Source of the DNA: Sulfurimonas sp.
GTDB taxonomy: Bacteria; Campylobacterota; Campylobacteria; Campylobacterales; Sulfurimonadaceae
DNA: 64,000 nt
Assembly: GCF_026196735.1 (NCBI RefSeq)
Contig: NZ_JAPHUF010000002.1
Coordinates: 186,001-250,000 of the forward strand
Reading direction: 5' to 3'
A model generated the notes under the pieces. That model searched no databases, had not been told where the DNA came from, and saw only the letters and a program-made list of their open reading frames with translations. A program made the position numbers and the translations under genes. Each line of letters begins with the position of its first letter. The stretch's first letter is position 1. This document shows positions 41,998 through 51,600 of the stretch, piece by piece.

Positions 41998-43277
41998 TTG
42001 CTCTATTTATGTTTGTAATAGTTTTAGCACTTCTTTTAGTTGGTATTCCGGTTGCCTTTGTTTTTGGTGCTGTATCGATAGTTTTTGCATTTTTTATCCC
42101 AGAACTTGGCTTTGAAGTTTTTTCTGTTTTGCCTTTTAGAATTTACGGAATCATGTCAAATACAACGCTTATGGCGGTTCCGCTTTTTATTACCATGGGA
42201 TTATTGCTAGAAAAATCACTTATGGCAGAGCGGCTATTAACAGCAATGAGTTCACTGTTTCGCGGGGTGCGAGGCGGTTTGGCTGTGAGTGTTGTTTTGG
42301 TCGGAGCAATGCTTGCCGCTTCAACTGGAATTGTCTCGGCATCTGTTGTTATGATGAGTGTAATTGCTCTCCCCTTGATGCTAAAAGCAGGCTATGATAA
42401 AGGTCTTGCCTCTGGAACTGTGGCTGCTTCTGGGACATTAGGGCAGATAATTCCTCCATCAATCATACTAATCATTTTAGGCGATGTAATGAGCGTGAGT
42501 GTAGGCGATCTTTTTATGGGAGCAGTCTTACCAGGGCTTGTGCTTGTTGGACTATATGTGGCTTATATTTTGATTTATTCTTATTTCAAACCTGAAATTG
42601 CACCGATACCTAAAGACATAAAAAGTATTTCTACAAAAGAGGCTATTATCTCGATAGTTCCACCGCTTATTTTAATGGTTTCAGTTTTAGGAAGTATATT
42701 TGCCGGAATCGCATCTCCTACCGAATCAGCCGCATTTGGCGTTGTTGGTGCTATGTTACTGAGTCTGTTAAACAAATCACTCAACTTTGACATGTTGAAG
42801 TATGCTTCACTTGGTGCTGTTAAACTTAGCGGTATGATTTTTATGATTCTCATAGGAGCCACAGCTTTTTCGCTTGTCTTTAACGAACTTGGCGGAAGTG
42901 ATTTGATACTTGAATTTTTTAGTGAAGATATTGGCGATGTATGGATATTTATAGCAATAGCGATGCTCAGCATATTTATACTCGGTTTTTTTATAGATTT
43001 TATAGAGATATCATTTATAATAGTACCTATTTTAGTGCCGGTAATGGAAGCTTTTGGCATAGACCCAATCTGGTTTGCTGTTTTGATAGCTCTAAATCTG
43101 CAAGCCTCATTTTTAACACCTCCATTTGGACTTTCGCTCTTTTTTTTAAAAGGAGCAGCAGGAAACACCATAAAAACCATGGAGATATACAAAGGAATCA
43201 TTCCGTTTATTTTTCTTCAGCTTTTAGGACTACTTTTGGTTATAATATTTCCAGATTTAGTTTTTGCGTTTTTATAA
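41994..43277 (+). CDS. dctM: TRAP transporter large permease (DctM)
   Basis: A 427-residue protein with about 12 helices. Signatures: 'GIPVAFVFGAVS', 'ASGTLGQIIPPSIILIILG' and 'LTPPFGLSLFFLKG'. I prefer the ATG at 41994, which overlaps the dctQ stop (ATGA), has GGAGAG at good spacing and matches the family N-terminus; an upstream GTG at 41982 would add four residues. The substrate-binding subunit is missing from the window. Confidence 0.93.
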   Translation: MIALFMFVIVLALLLVGIPVAFVFGAVSIVFAFFIPELGFEVFSVLPFRIYGIMSNTTLMAVPLFITMGLLLEKSLMAERLLTAMSSLFRGVRGGLAVSVVLVGAMLAASTGIVSASVVMMSVIALPLMLKAGYDKGLASGTVAASGTLGQIIPPSIILIILGDVMSVSVGDLFMGAVLPGLVLVGLYVAYILIYSYFKPEIAPIPKDIKSISTKEAIISIVPPLILMVSVLGSIFAGIASPTESAAFGVVGAMLLSLLNKSLNFDMLKYASLGAVKLSGMIFMILIGATAFSLVFNELGGSDLILEFFSEDIGDVWIFIAIAMLSIFILGFFIDFIEISFIIVPILVPVMEAFGIDPIWFAVLIALNLQASFLTPPFGLSLFFLKGAAGNTIKTMEIYKGIIPFIFLQLLGLLLVIIFPDLVFAFL

Positions 43278-43284
43278 CTAGTTC

Positions 43285-43309
43285 GTAAAAGGAACAAAGT
43301 CCCTTTTAC
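43285..43309 (+). terminator. Stem-loop after dctM
   Basis: GTAAAAGG(A)ACAAAG(T)CCCTTTTAC is a near-perfect inverted repeat 8 bases after the dctM stop. The T-run is short, so it may be a terminator or an operator of the HIT gene. It resembles the palindrome upstream of intI (23871-23883). Confidence 0.45.
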
Positions 43310-43371
43310 TTCGCTGGCGCCGCTGTGGCGACTAAAGATTGGCTCTTTGAGACAAAAAATAAAGGATTATT

Positions 43372-43863
43372 GTGGAAGATATTTTATACGCACCTTGGCG
43401 AGATGAGTATGTTACTAGCAAAAAGATTGAAGGCTGCGTTTTTTGCCATATAAGTGCTAACAAAAGTGAAGATAGTGACTTACATGTACTTTACAGAGAT
43501 GAGCACTGTTTTATGGTTATGAACAAGTTTCCCTACACTCCAGGGCATTTTATGATTATCCCTCATATACATACTGATAAACTTGAAGATTTAGACAGCG
43601 AGATATGGCTGCATATGAGTTCTTTAGCACAAAAAGGAGTTAGACTCCTAAAAGAGGCTTTAAATGCTCCTGGTGTAAATATTGGTATGAATCTTGGAGC
43701 TGCCGGCGGGGCAGGGATAGCTGAACACATTCACATGCATATTGTTCCTAGATGGGAGCGTGATACTAACTTCATAACAGCTATTGCAGATACAAGAGTT
43801 TACTCTACAGATTTTGATAAAATATATAAAAAGATTAAGAGTTTGCTGCCAGAGTATATCTAG
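43372..43863 (+). CDS. HIT family protein (AP4A-phosphorylase-like)
   Basis: A 163-residue HIT hydrolase/transferase acting on nucleotide phosphates. The His triad is HIHMHIVP (about 125-132). N-terminal 'CVFCHI' carries a CxxC zinc site with later His. The start is GTG at 43372, preceded by aaagga. In Helicobacter the homologue follows murF directly; here dctQM lie between. Confidence 0.92.
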   Translation: MEDILYAPWRDEYVTSKKIEGCVFCHISANKSEDSDLHVLYRDEHCFMVMNKFPYTPGHFMIIPHIHTDKLEDLDSEIWLHMSSLAQKGVRLLKEALNAPGVNIGMNLGAAGGAGIAEHIHMHIVPRWERDTNFITAIADTRVYSTDFDKIYKKIKSLLPEYI

Positions 43864-43958
43864 TTTTTTTTAGATTTTAGTACAAAATAAAATACTGCAG
43901 CTATAACAACAAAAACAAGAGTTCTAATAGTGAGAGTCAATCCGTCAGTTTCAGCCAT
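43860..43958 (-). CDS. Small single-helix membrane protein (32 aa)
   Basis: MAETDGLTLTIRTLVFVVIAAVFYFVLKSKKN: one membrane helix with a Lys-rich C-terminal tail. A good ribosome-binding site (aaaagg) sits 7 bases upstream of the ATG. It overlaps the HIT stop tail to tail. No function known. Very short, so the call rests on the helix, start signal and charge pattern. Confidence 0.5.
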   Translation of the reverse strand: MAETDGLTLTIRTLVFVVIAAVFYFVLKSKKN

Positions 43959-44006
43959 ATTGTGCCTTTTATCATATAAAGTATGCAATTATTGATTTTT
44001 ATGTTG

Positions 44007-44081
44007 TGGATGGGGTAGAGGGATTCGAACCCCCGAATATCGGCACCAAAAGCCGAGGCCTTACCGCTTGGCGATACCCCA
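44007..44081 (-). tRNA. tRNA-Gln (anticodon TTG)
   Basis: Minus strand: 5' TGGGGTA acceptor arm pairs with TACCCCA, then T and an encoded CCA. Cloverleaf with AAGCGGTAAGG D-arm, anticodon loop CTTTTGG and GGTTCGAATCC T-arm. The anticodon stem differs from the second tRNA-Gln at 48876. Confidence 0.96.
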
Positions 44082-44181
44082 TCATCGAAATGTAGATCTT
44101 TATCAAAATGATGCGGAATTTTATCAAATCGAAACTTATGCAAATCTGAAAAGAACAAAAAATAGATAACAAAAATTAATC

Positions 44182-44964
44182 TTATTTTTTATCTTTTTTC
44201 TCTTGCTTGTTAGTAAAGAGGGTGCCTTTATTATGAACTCCCTCTATTAAAAATTCTCTAGCAGATGTCAAATCGTAGCCATTACACAAAAACATATCTC
44301 TATTTTTATCCATAAGAAATTGGGCAGCTTTTAGTTTTGTGACTATTCCACCAGTTGCAAATTGAGAGTTTGGAGTATGCTTTTGATCTAACTCCTCATC
44401 TTTTATCTCAGTTACAAATTTTCTTATTTTTGCTTTAGGATTATCTTTAGGGTTAGAATCGTAATAACCGTCAATATCACTCAGTATTATAAGAATATCT
44501 GCGTTTGTATGGTAAGTAACATGAGCAGAGAGTTGGTCGTTGTCTCCAAATAGTTGATCTGGAGTTGTTGAGATATCATTTTCGTTAACAATAGGTAAAA
44601 TATCATGCTTGAGTGTTCTCTCTATAATATCTTGAAAAATTCTAGTGTGCACTCTTGAATCAAAATCTTCCTCTGTTAAGAGTATTTGAGAGATAGTAAC
44701 ACCATAAATATCAAACATATTTTTATAAGAACTCATAAGAACAGATTGCCCGACAGAAGCTAAAACCTTTTTACTTGTGGGTATGCTTCTGTTTAATTTA
44801 ACCGCTGTATATCCAGCGGCTACAGCACCAGATGAGACTAAGATAACTTCATATTTTTTTCTAGCTTCAGTAATCAAAGAGACTAGATGTAACATTCTCT
44901 CCTCTGCTATATTTGTTGTTTCTGTTAAAACACTGCTTCCGACTTTTATAACTATTCTTTTCAC
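44182..44964 (-). CDS. proB: Glutamate 5-kinase (no PUA domain)
   Basis: A 260-residue kinase that phosphorylates glutamate in the first step of proline synthesis. Motifs: 'IVIKVGSSVLT' (3-13), 'LVSSGAVAAGY', 'NENDIS' and 'FGDNDQLSAHV'. E. coli ProB has 367 residues with a C-terminal PUA domain; here the enzyme ends after the kinase domain, as in other Campylobacterota. It follows putA by 43 bases on the same strand, so a synthetic enzyme lies behind a degradative one. Confidence 0.94.
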   Translation of the reverse strand: MKRIVIKVGSSVLTETTNIAEERMLHLVSLITEARKKYEVILVSSGAVAAGYTAVKLNRSIPTSKKVLASVGQSVLMSSYKNMFDIYGVTISQILLTEEDFDSRVHTRIFQDIIERTLKHDILPIVNENDISTTPDQLFGDNDQLSAHVTYHTNADILIILSDIDGYYDSNPKDNPKAKIRKFVTEIKDEELDQKHTPNSQFATGGIVTKLKAAQFLMDKNRDMFLCNGYDLTSAREFLIEGVHNKGTLFTNKQEKKDKK

Positions 44965-45007
44965 TTTTTTCCTTACTTTATTTAAAATTTCAATCTCAAT
45001 AATCGAT

Positions 45008-48000
45008 TTAAACCTCTTCTAATGTCAAACCTTGAATCCCTAAATTGCCGTATCTATGATAACTATTTGAGATGCTTTGCTCAATAAAATAGTGCATAAG
45101 CTCTAGGCGACCATGTGAGACAAACGGATTGTTTGCTATATATATTGCTTCGCTTGCAACTCTCTCATAAATATTTTGTCTTACATTATCTGGATGTAAA
45201 AATCTAACTCTTTGAACTTTAGGCATCATCTCTATTAGTTCATCTTCATCATCTCTTTTTATGCTATCTTCTTTACCTATAAATGAGGCTTGTTTTGATT
45301 CTAACCAAATGAATTCGGCTTTTTTGCTTCTTTTAGGAATAGATATATGAATTTTTGCACCAACCATTTTAATAGCCATAATAGTTGTTAAAATCTCATC
45401 TAATTCATCTTTTTCTTCCACTCTTAAAAGCACGCTCTCAACCGGAAGATAGCGAGTAATATTACTCTCACCTCGTATATGTGAATAGTCATGTTCTTTT
45501 AAAAACTCAACTTCATGCCAATGAGCAAAGTGAGAAATGTGACGAAGTGCCAGCTCACACTCATCATTAAATACAGTATCGCGAGTCAATAAACTTCTCA
45601 TTTGGTCTATAAACTGTGTTGAGCAACTTTCATAAATATTAGTCTCTTTATAATCAATGTTCATAAATTGGCTAACATAATTAAATCCGCCAGCTTTTTT
45701 ACCACTGCCAATAGCAGACTTTCTCATTCCGCCAAATGGCTGACGAATTACAATAGCTCCAGTCGTACCGCGGTTTATATAAAGATTTCCTGCAAGAATT
45801 TTATCTCTCCAGTAATCTTGTTCTCTTTTATCTAGCGTTTCTATGCCTGAAGTTAAACCATAGCCCGTTGAATTTACCAGCTCAATTGCGTGTTCTAGAT
45901 TATCTGCGCACATTACACTAAGAACTGGACCAAAAAGTTCGTTCATGTGACAAAAATCATTCTTTTTTGTTCCCCATCTAACTGATGGTGTAAGCATATA
46001 TGGGTTGCCTTTATCTGCGTAAGTTGGAGGAACAAGCCACTCTTCTCCATCATCAAGATATGTAAGAGATTTTTTAAGCTCTTCTGAGGGTAAATTTGCC
46101 AGAGTTCCAATACGATTGGAAAAATTCCACACTGAACCTGTTTGAAGTGATTCTACTGCTTCTTTTAAAGTTTTTTTGAAACCTTCATCTTCATATACCT
46201 CTTTTTCTAAAATAAGGAGTGAAGTAGCTGAACATTTTTGTCCGGAGTTGTGAAATGCAGACACAACTACATTTTTAATAGCTTGGTCTCTATCGGCAAG
46301 TGCTGTTACAATTGTTGCATCTTTACCACCTGTCTCTGCACTCAAGCTTATATCTGGGCGTGATTTTATGATGTTGTATGCTGTTTTTTCGCCACCTGTA
46401 AATATTGTAAAATTAATATCTTTACTTGGAATTACATGTTTACCAACTTCGCTTCCCACCGCTGGAAGAAACTGAAGTGTATTTTTACTTATCCCTGCAT
46501 CCCAAAAACATTGACAAAGCCTATATCCACAAAGTATAGAATCTTCTGCGGGTTTTAGTATCACCGTATTTCCAGCGGCTAGAGATGCCACAATTCCTCC
46601 AACAGGAATAGCGATAGGAAAATTCCAAGGACTAATAACCAAGCCAACACCTTTACCGCTTGCTTGAACACCCGTAAGACCTGACATTTTTGCTACACTA
46701 TAAGGGTAAAAATTTGCAAAGTCTATCGCTTCACTTACTTCTACATCTGTTTCAGTAAAAACTTTTCCAACTTCAGCGGCAGCTACACCAATTAAATCAG
46801 CTCTTGCCAATCTTAACTCATGAGCCACATCCATTAAAATCTTTTGTCTCTCTAAGTAGTGTAATTTTCTCCAACCATCTGGGTCCTCTTTTGCAGTAGC
46901 AACAGCTACTCTCATGTCATCTTCATTTGCTTGTGTATAATGCCCGGTTAATTTTTTCTCATGATATTGTGATTTGTCAATTACATCTATAATATTTTCA
47001 TCTCTTTGTACAATTTTACCACCCACAACCGGATAAGCGTTAAAACCGCCAATTTCGCCAATATTTTGCCATTTGCTGCGGATACCCTCCGCCCATTTTC
47101 TATTTGCTTTTAAAACAAAATCTGTATCTGGTTCGTTTTCAAAATGATAATCTTTTGGGTCAATATTTTTTTTGCTTATCTCTTTGTTTCTATCTTGAGT
47201 TCTGTATGGTTTTTGATCGAGCGTTGGTATCAAAGCAATGGCGTCATCATAACTTTTTATAAGAGTTTCCCATGCAGGAGTATTAACTTCAAGACCAAAA
47301 CTATGTCTTAAAAAATTTTGATCTGCTGTATTTTCATCAAATCTTCGAACCAAATAAGCAATAGCATTTGTAAAGGTATCTTTAGTAGCGGTAGGAGCGT
47401 AAAGTATTACATTTAATCCTTCATCTTTTAGCACCTCATAAGCTGCCTCACTCATCCCCTCTAACATCTCAGCAGAGCAATACTCTCGTGTGCCTCTCTC
47501 TTTTGCTAAAAGCATCGCTAAAGCATGGTCAAAAAGATTATGAGAGGCTACACCCGTATGAACATATGGTGCGACTTCTGGGTCTAGTAAAAAATCCATT
47601 GCTATTTTAAAGTTTGCATCACTTTGCGCTTTTGATGAATAAGTAACATTATTCCAACCTCTTAAAGATGCTTCGGTTAACTCCATCTCTTGATTTGCGC
47701 CTTTAACAATGCGGATTTTTATAGGAGCTCCACCATTAGCAACTCTGTTTTTAGCCCAAGACGCTAAATCTCTAATGTAAATCATAGCATCTGGCAGATA
47801 AGTTTGAATAACAATACCTGCATAAAAATTTTTAAATTCCTCTTGCTCTAAAACATTTTTAAATGAATCAATAGTAATTTCAATATCTCTATACTCTTCC
47901 ATATCAAGATTTACAAATTTATGCTTATTTTTGCCATCTTTATCTTTGTAAGTGTTTTTCATAGCTGAGCGATAAACTTTTTCTAATTGCGCGGAGATTT

Positions 48001-48595
48001 TTGCAATATTATTATCATGAGCATGTGGAATTATTTGAGAAAAAAGATTTGAAATTTTTATAGAGAGGTAATCAACATCGGGATTTTGTAAAAGTTTTAT
48101 ATATTTATTAACTCTCTCCCCAGCTTCTTCCTCACTAAGTACTATTTCGCCAATAACATTGATATTTACACGAGTTCCCTCATCGCGTCTAGCTTTCATG
48201 TGCTTAGCTAAAAGTGGGTCTTCGCCTTTTATAACAATGCTACTAATGTCATTTCTAAGATACTTAATAAAAAGCGGTATAGATATAGAACTTACATAAA
48301 TTCCCACATCACGAAACAACCATATAAGAATCTGCTCAAACTGAGAGAAAAAATCTGTACTTTTATATTTTGTAAATATATGCTCTAACTGGTCAGCAAC
48401 TCTATCTGCATTTTTAGAACGAAAACTCTGGTCTAGCAACTCAATAAGAAATATTTTATTAATAGGGTTTTTCAACATTTTCATCATCATGTCATGAAAA
48501 TCTTGCTCTTTACCTTTTCTTGATACCTGAATCTTTTTTTGCCATTCATAAGCTATGTTTTTTACTTCTTGGATTGTTTTTTCTGGTATGCTCAT
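45008..48595 (-). CDS. putA: Bifunctional proline dehydrogenase / glutamate-semialdehyde dehydrogenase
   Basis: A 1195-residue two-step enzyme turning proline into glutamate. The proline dehydrogenase barrel covers about 130-440 ('IRIVKGANQEMELTEASLRGW', 'EMLEGMSEAAYEVL'). The aldehyde dehydrogenase covers about 500-980: 'VISPWNFPIAIPVGGIVASLAAGNTVILKPAED', 'SAETGGKDATIV' and catalytic Cys in 'FHNSGQKCSATS'. About 200 further residues form a C-terminal extension. No N-terminal ribbon-helix-helix domain is present, so it is not an autoregulator. Confidence 0.97.
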   Translation of the reverse strand: MSIPEKTIQEVKNIAYEWQKKIQVSRKGKEQDFHDMMMKMLKNPINKIFLIELLDQSFRSKNADRVADQLEHIFTKYKSTDFFSQFEQILIWLFRDVGIYVSSISIPLFIKYLRNDISSIVIKGEDPLLAKHMKARRDEGTRVNINVIGEIVLSEEEAGERVNKYIKLLQNPDVDYLSIKISNLFSQIIPHAHDNNIAKISAQLEKVYRSAMKNTYKDKDGKNKHKFVNLDMEEYRDIEITIDSFKNVLEQEEFKNFYAGIVIQTYLPDAMIYIRDLASWAKNRVANGGAPIKIRIVKGANQEMELTEASLRGWNNVTYSSKAQSDANFKIAMDFLLDPEVAPYVHTGVASHNLFDHALAMLLAKERGTREYCSAEMLEGMSEAAYEVLKDEGLNVILYAPTATKDTFTNAIAYLVRRFDENTADQNFLRHSFGLEVNTPAWETLIKSYDDAIALIPTLDQKPYRTQDRNKEISKKNIDPKDYHFENEPDTDFVLKANRKWAEGIRSKWQNIGEIGGFNAYPVVGGKIVQRDENIIDVIDKSQYHEKKLTGHYTQANEDDMRVAVATAKEDPDGWRKLHYLERQKILMDVAHELRLARADLIGVAAAEVGKVFTETDVEVSEAIDFANFYPYSVAKMSGLTGVQASGKGVGLVISPWNFPIAIPVGGIVASLAAGNTVILKPAEDSILCGYRLCQCFWDAGISKNTLQFLPAVGSEVGKHVIPSKDINFTIFTGGEKTAYNIIKSRPDISLSAETGGKDATIVTALADRDQAIKNVVVSAFHNSGQKCSATSLLILEKEVYEDEGFKKTLKEAVESLQTGSVWNFSNRIGTLANLPSEELKKSLTYLDDGEEWLVPPTYADKGNPYMLTPSVRWGTKKNDFCHMNELFGPVLSVMCADNLEHAIELVNSTGYGLTSGIETLDKREQDYWRDKILAGNLYINRGTTGAIVIRQPFGGMRKSAIGSGKKAGGFNYVSQFMNIDYKETNIYESCSTQFIDQMRSLLTRDTVFNDECELALRHISHFAHWHEVEFLKEHDYSHIRGESNITRYLPVESVLLRVEEKDELDEILTTIMAIKMVGAKIHISIPKRSKKAEFIWLESKQASFIGKEDSIKRDDEDELIEMMPKVQRVRFLHPDNVRQNIYERVASEAIYIANNPFVSHGRLELMHYFIEQSISNSYHRYGNLGIQGLTLEEV

Positions 48596-48707
48596 ATGTT
48601 TTCCTCATTTGCTATTTCTTATCTTTAAATAAAAAATGATTATAACTAAAAAATTTACGCTAACTAAATTTAAAGCAATTGTTTGTGGGATTTAAAATAT
48701 ATTTTGT

Positions 48708-48784
<77 letters not shown>

Positions 48785-48875
48785 AAATTTTATTTTCTTC
48801 TTCGTCAAACTTCAGCTCACATATTTCAATATGCTTCGCTAAACTTTCCCTTGAATAAAGAAAAATTAAAAGGGG

Positions 48876-48950
48876 TGGATGGGGTAGAGGGATTCGAACC
48901 CCCGAATGGTAGCACCAAAAGCTACTGCCTTACCGCTTGGCGATACCCCA
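48876..48950 (-). tRNA. tRNA-Gln (anticodon TTG), second gene
   Basis: Same body as the tRNA at 44007, but with a different anticodon stem (AGTAGCTTTTGGTGCTACC). CCA is encoded. It lies between the two fMet genes in a leftward cluster. Confidence 0.96.
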
Positions 48951-48964
48951 ATATTTGTTTAAAT

Positions 48965-49041
<77 letters not shown>

Positions 49042-49198
49042 GTGTTTAACAAACGCCGTTACCATGTTTGTTGGAGCGAAATTATAGGCGAATAACATTA
49101 ATTTGTCAAGGGATTGCAAGTTGAATTCATAAAGTTTATTTGAACTAAAATTAATCAAGTTTTATATATAATGCGATAATTAAAACAAAGAAGAATAT

Positions 49199-50227
49199 AT
49201 GACACCTACCCAAAGAGTACTAGAAGCAATTGACGAGATAAAAAAAGGAAACATGGTCATCATGATTGATGATGAAGATAGAGAAAATGAGGGGGATTTA
49301 GTTTATGCCTCTGCTTTTTCAACTCCAAAACATGTAAACTTTATGGCAACACATGCAAGAGGGCTTATTTGTGTAGCTCTTAGTAAAACCATAGCAACTC
49401 GTCTTGAGCTAAATCCAATGGTAAGTTCAAATACATCTTCATATGAGACTGCCTTTACCGTGTCTGTCGATGCTAAAAATGCTTTAACAGGGATTTCAGC
49501 CTCAGAGAGGGATGATACTATCAAGATTTTAGCTAATCCTATCAGTCATGCTGATGAATTAGTTAAACCAGGACATATCTTTCCTCTTATAGCTAAAGAT
49601 GGCGGTACACTAGTTAGAACGGGTCATACTGAGGGCTCTGTTGACTTGTGTCGTTTAGCAGGACTTAGTGAATCATCTGTTATCTGTGAGATCATCAAAG
49701 AAGACGGGACAATGGCTAGGCGTGATGATTTGGATATTTTTGCTGATGTGCACAACCTTAAAACAGTTTTTATATCTGATATTGTTGAATATCGCTTAGC
49801 AAATGAGAGACTCGTCAATGAAACTGCTGTTGAGGAGATGGAGTTTTTTGGTGTTAAAGTAAAAAAACACATATTTGTAGACCATGACAGTGTTGAGCAT
49901 ACTGCCATTGTATTTCATAATGCCGGCACTACCGCAAATGTTAGAGTTCACAATGTTATTCCAGATATAGAGCTTCTTTTAAATCAGAAAAAATATAACA
50001 ATCTTGTCTCTTCTATACAATACTTAAAACAAAATAGCGGAGTGCTTGTTTTCATAAATAAGACAAATCATCAAGATAATGCTGCTATGAAAGAGATTGG
50101 AACCGGCGCTCAGATACTAAAATCTCTTGGAATATCTAAAATGAATCTTTTAACATCTCTAAAACAAACAGAGTTTGTAGGTTTGGGTGGATTTGGACTA
50201 GAGATTAATGAGGTTATCAATATATAG
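49199..50227 (+). CDS. ribB: 3,4-dihydroxy-2-butanone 4-phosphate synthase with degenerate GTP cyclohydrolase II-like domain
   Basis: A 342-residue riboflavin-synthesis enzyme. The first 200 residues are RibB: 'IDDEDRENEGDLVYAS' (about 22-37), 'THARGLICVAL' and 'RTGHTEGSVDLCRLAG', all active-site segments. The remaining 140 residues resemble RibA but lack the zinc Cys cluster (GSxRCDCGxQ) of true GTP cyclohydrolase II. The same form in Helicobacter has only RibB activity. It may still need a separate ribA. Confidence 0.92.
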   Translation: MTPTQRVLEAIDEIKKGNMVIMIDDEDRENEGDLVYASAFSTPKHVNFMATHARGLICVALSKTIATRLELNPMVSSNTSSYETAFTVSVDAKNALTGISASERDDTIKILANPISHADELVKPGHIFPLIAKDGGTLVRTGHTEGSVDLCRLAGLSESSVICEIIKEDGTMARRDDLDIFADVHNLKTVFISDIVEYRLANERLVNETAVEEMEFFGVKVKKHIFVDHDSVEHTAIVFHNAGTTANVRVHNVIPDIELLLNQKKYNNLVSSIQYLKQNSGVLVFINKTNHQDNAAMKEIGTGAQILKSLGISKMNLLTSLKQTEFVGLGGFGLEINEVINI

Positions 50228-50235
50228 GTATCTAA

Positions 50236-51189
50236 ATGTTTAGAAACCTATTTTTCATTGTTGTTTTAGCGCTCTCACTAGAGGCTAAGACACTCTCCCG
50301 TACGCAAGTAATCATGTCAACTTTTGTAACTATATCAGTTGATGAAAAAGATAAAAACTATATAGAAGATGGTTTTGATATCATAAAAGATGTAGATTTA
50401 TCTCTCTCTTCATATAATCCAAAAGCTAAAATATTTTTACTAAATAAAAATCGACATGTAGAGTTGGATAACTACTCTTTAGAAGCATTAAAGCTAAGCC
50501 AAAAGTATTATATAAAAAGTGATGGATATTTTGATATTACTATTGGTTCAATCACAAAAGATTTGTATAGATTTGGCGAAGCTGAGCGCCTAGTAAGCAT
50601 CCAAGAGCTAAAGAGTGCAAAAGTCGATTTTAAAGGCCTACATGTACAAAACAACAAAGCCTCTTTAGATGCCGGTATAAAGGTTGATTTGGGCGGTATG
50701 GGCAAGGGTTTTGCTGTTGATAAAGTTGCGCAGTTTTTTCGAAACAGCGGTGTAAAAAATGCTACTATATCTGCAAGTGGAGATATACGATGCTTATCTA
50801 CATGTAGCATAGATGTGCAAGACCCGTTTGGCGAGGGTATATTACTCTCCTTTGAGACTGCAAAAAAAGACTTAGGCATTACGACCAGCGGAAACTACAA
50901 CAGATATGTAGAATCAACTAAAAACAATCATCTAATCAACCCAAAACTAAAGCAGTCTCAAACAAAGTTCATATCTATAACACTCATCGGTGACATGTCA
51001 AATAGTGATTTAGATGCTTATGCCACTGCTTCAAGCGTTATGCCCATGGAAAAGGCTTATGAGTTTTTAGAAAGAATTGGAGCAGGGTATATAGTTTTAC
51101 AAAGCGACAAGAACTTAGTAGTAAGTAAAAATATATCTAAGTATGTAACAAACCTACTCTTTAATAATGCTGCGAAGAAGCAACCATGA
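50236..51189 (+). CDS. apbE: FAD:protein FMN transferase (ApbE)
   Basis: A 317-residue exported enzyme that covalently attaches FMN to a Thr in partner proteins. Signal peptide MFRNLFFIVVLALSLEA. Motifs: 'KVDLGGMGKGFAVDKVA' (about 150-166), 'ISASGDIRC' and 'LDAYATASSVM' (Asp/Thr metal ligands). It is convergent with, and close to, a gene for an FMN-binding protein that carries the flavinylation motif at 52057, its likely substrate. The 3' end overlaps the convergent gene by 36 bases. Confidence 0.94.
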   Translation: MFRNLFFIVVLALSLEAKTLSRTQVIMSTFVTISVDEKDKNYIEDGFDIIKDVDLSLSSYNPKAKIFLLNKNRHVELDNYSLEALKLSQKYYIKSDGYFDITIGSITKDLYRFGEAERLVSIQELKSAKVDFKGLHVQNNKASLDAGIKVDLGGMGKGFAVDKVAQFFRNSGVKNATISASGDIRCLSTCSIDVQDPFGEGILLSFETAKKDLGITTSGNYNRYVESTKNNHLINPKLKQSQTKFISITLIGDMSNSDLDAYATASSVMPMEKAYEFLERIGAGYIVLQSDKNLVVSKNISKYVTNLLFNNAAKKQP

Positions 51190-51600
51190 TACATAAAGTA
51201 TAAGAGCTAAAAATATAAAAAAAGAAAACAGCTTTATATATGCAAAAAACTCTAAACCGACAACTATAAGAAATGGAGTAAACATCTCGAGCAGGGCAGT
51301 TGTAAAAGTCAGATAGATTAAAACCAAAGTACTTTTTTTATATCTATGTTCAGTAAAGACTAAAAAATGCAAAAGAACCATTGCTAAAAGCCCAAAAACA
51401 AAGATATGCGGAAGAACTATTTTTAATATTCCAACTAAGCTTTTTGCTGGGATAAATTTATCTTCATTACCAACATAATAATCAACTACACCGTTAAAAC
51501 TAAAGCCTATTTTATGCTCAAACAGCATAACCGCACTGACAATTAGAAGTAGAGAAAAAGCAAGGTAGTAAAGGATAGAGAGCTTATACGCTTTTTGCAT
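51154..51600 (-). CDS. Four-helix membrane protein, paralogue of the upstream gene
   Basis: A 148-residue protein with four membrane helices (about 9-26, 58-82, 90-112, 117-142). The segment between helices 1 and 2 ('GFSFNGVVDYYVGNEDKFIPAKSLVGILKIVLPHIF') resembles the corresponding part of the upstream protein, and a His sits at the start of helix 2 in both. No family known to me. It overlaps the upstream gene by 17 bases. Confidence 0.75.
   Translation of the reverse strand: MQKAYKLSILYYLAFSLLLIVSAVMLFEHKIGFSFNGVVDYYVGNEDKFIPAKSLVGILKIVLPHIFVFGLLAMVLLHFLVFTEHRYKKSTLVLIYLTFTTALLEMFTPFLIVVGLEFFAYIKLFSFFIFLALILYVSWLLLRSIIKE

Noticed and set aside
42581-43201. 206-codon minus-strand frame inside dctM
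   Set aside because: Mirror of a hydrophobic codon-rich gene; no start signal and the plus-strand protein is clearly DctM.
43937-44158. Reading frame across tRNA-Gln
   Set aside because: It includes the whole tRNA; no ribosome-binding site.
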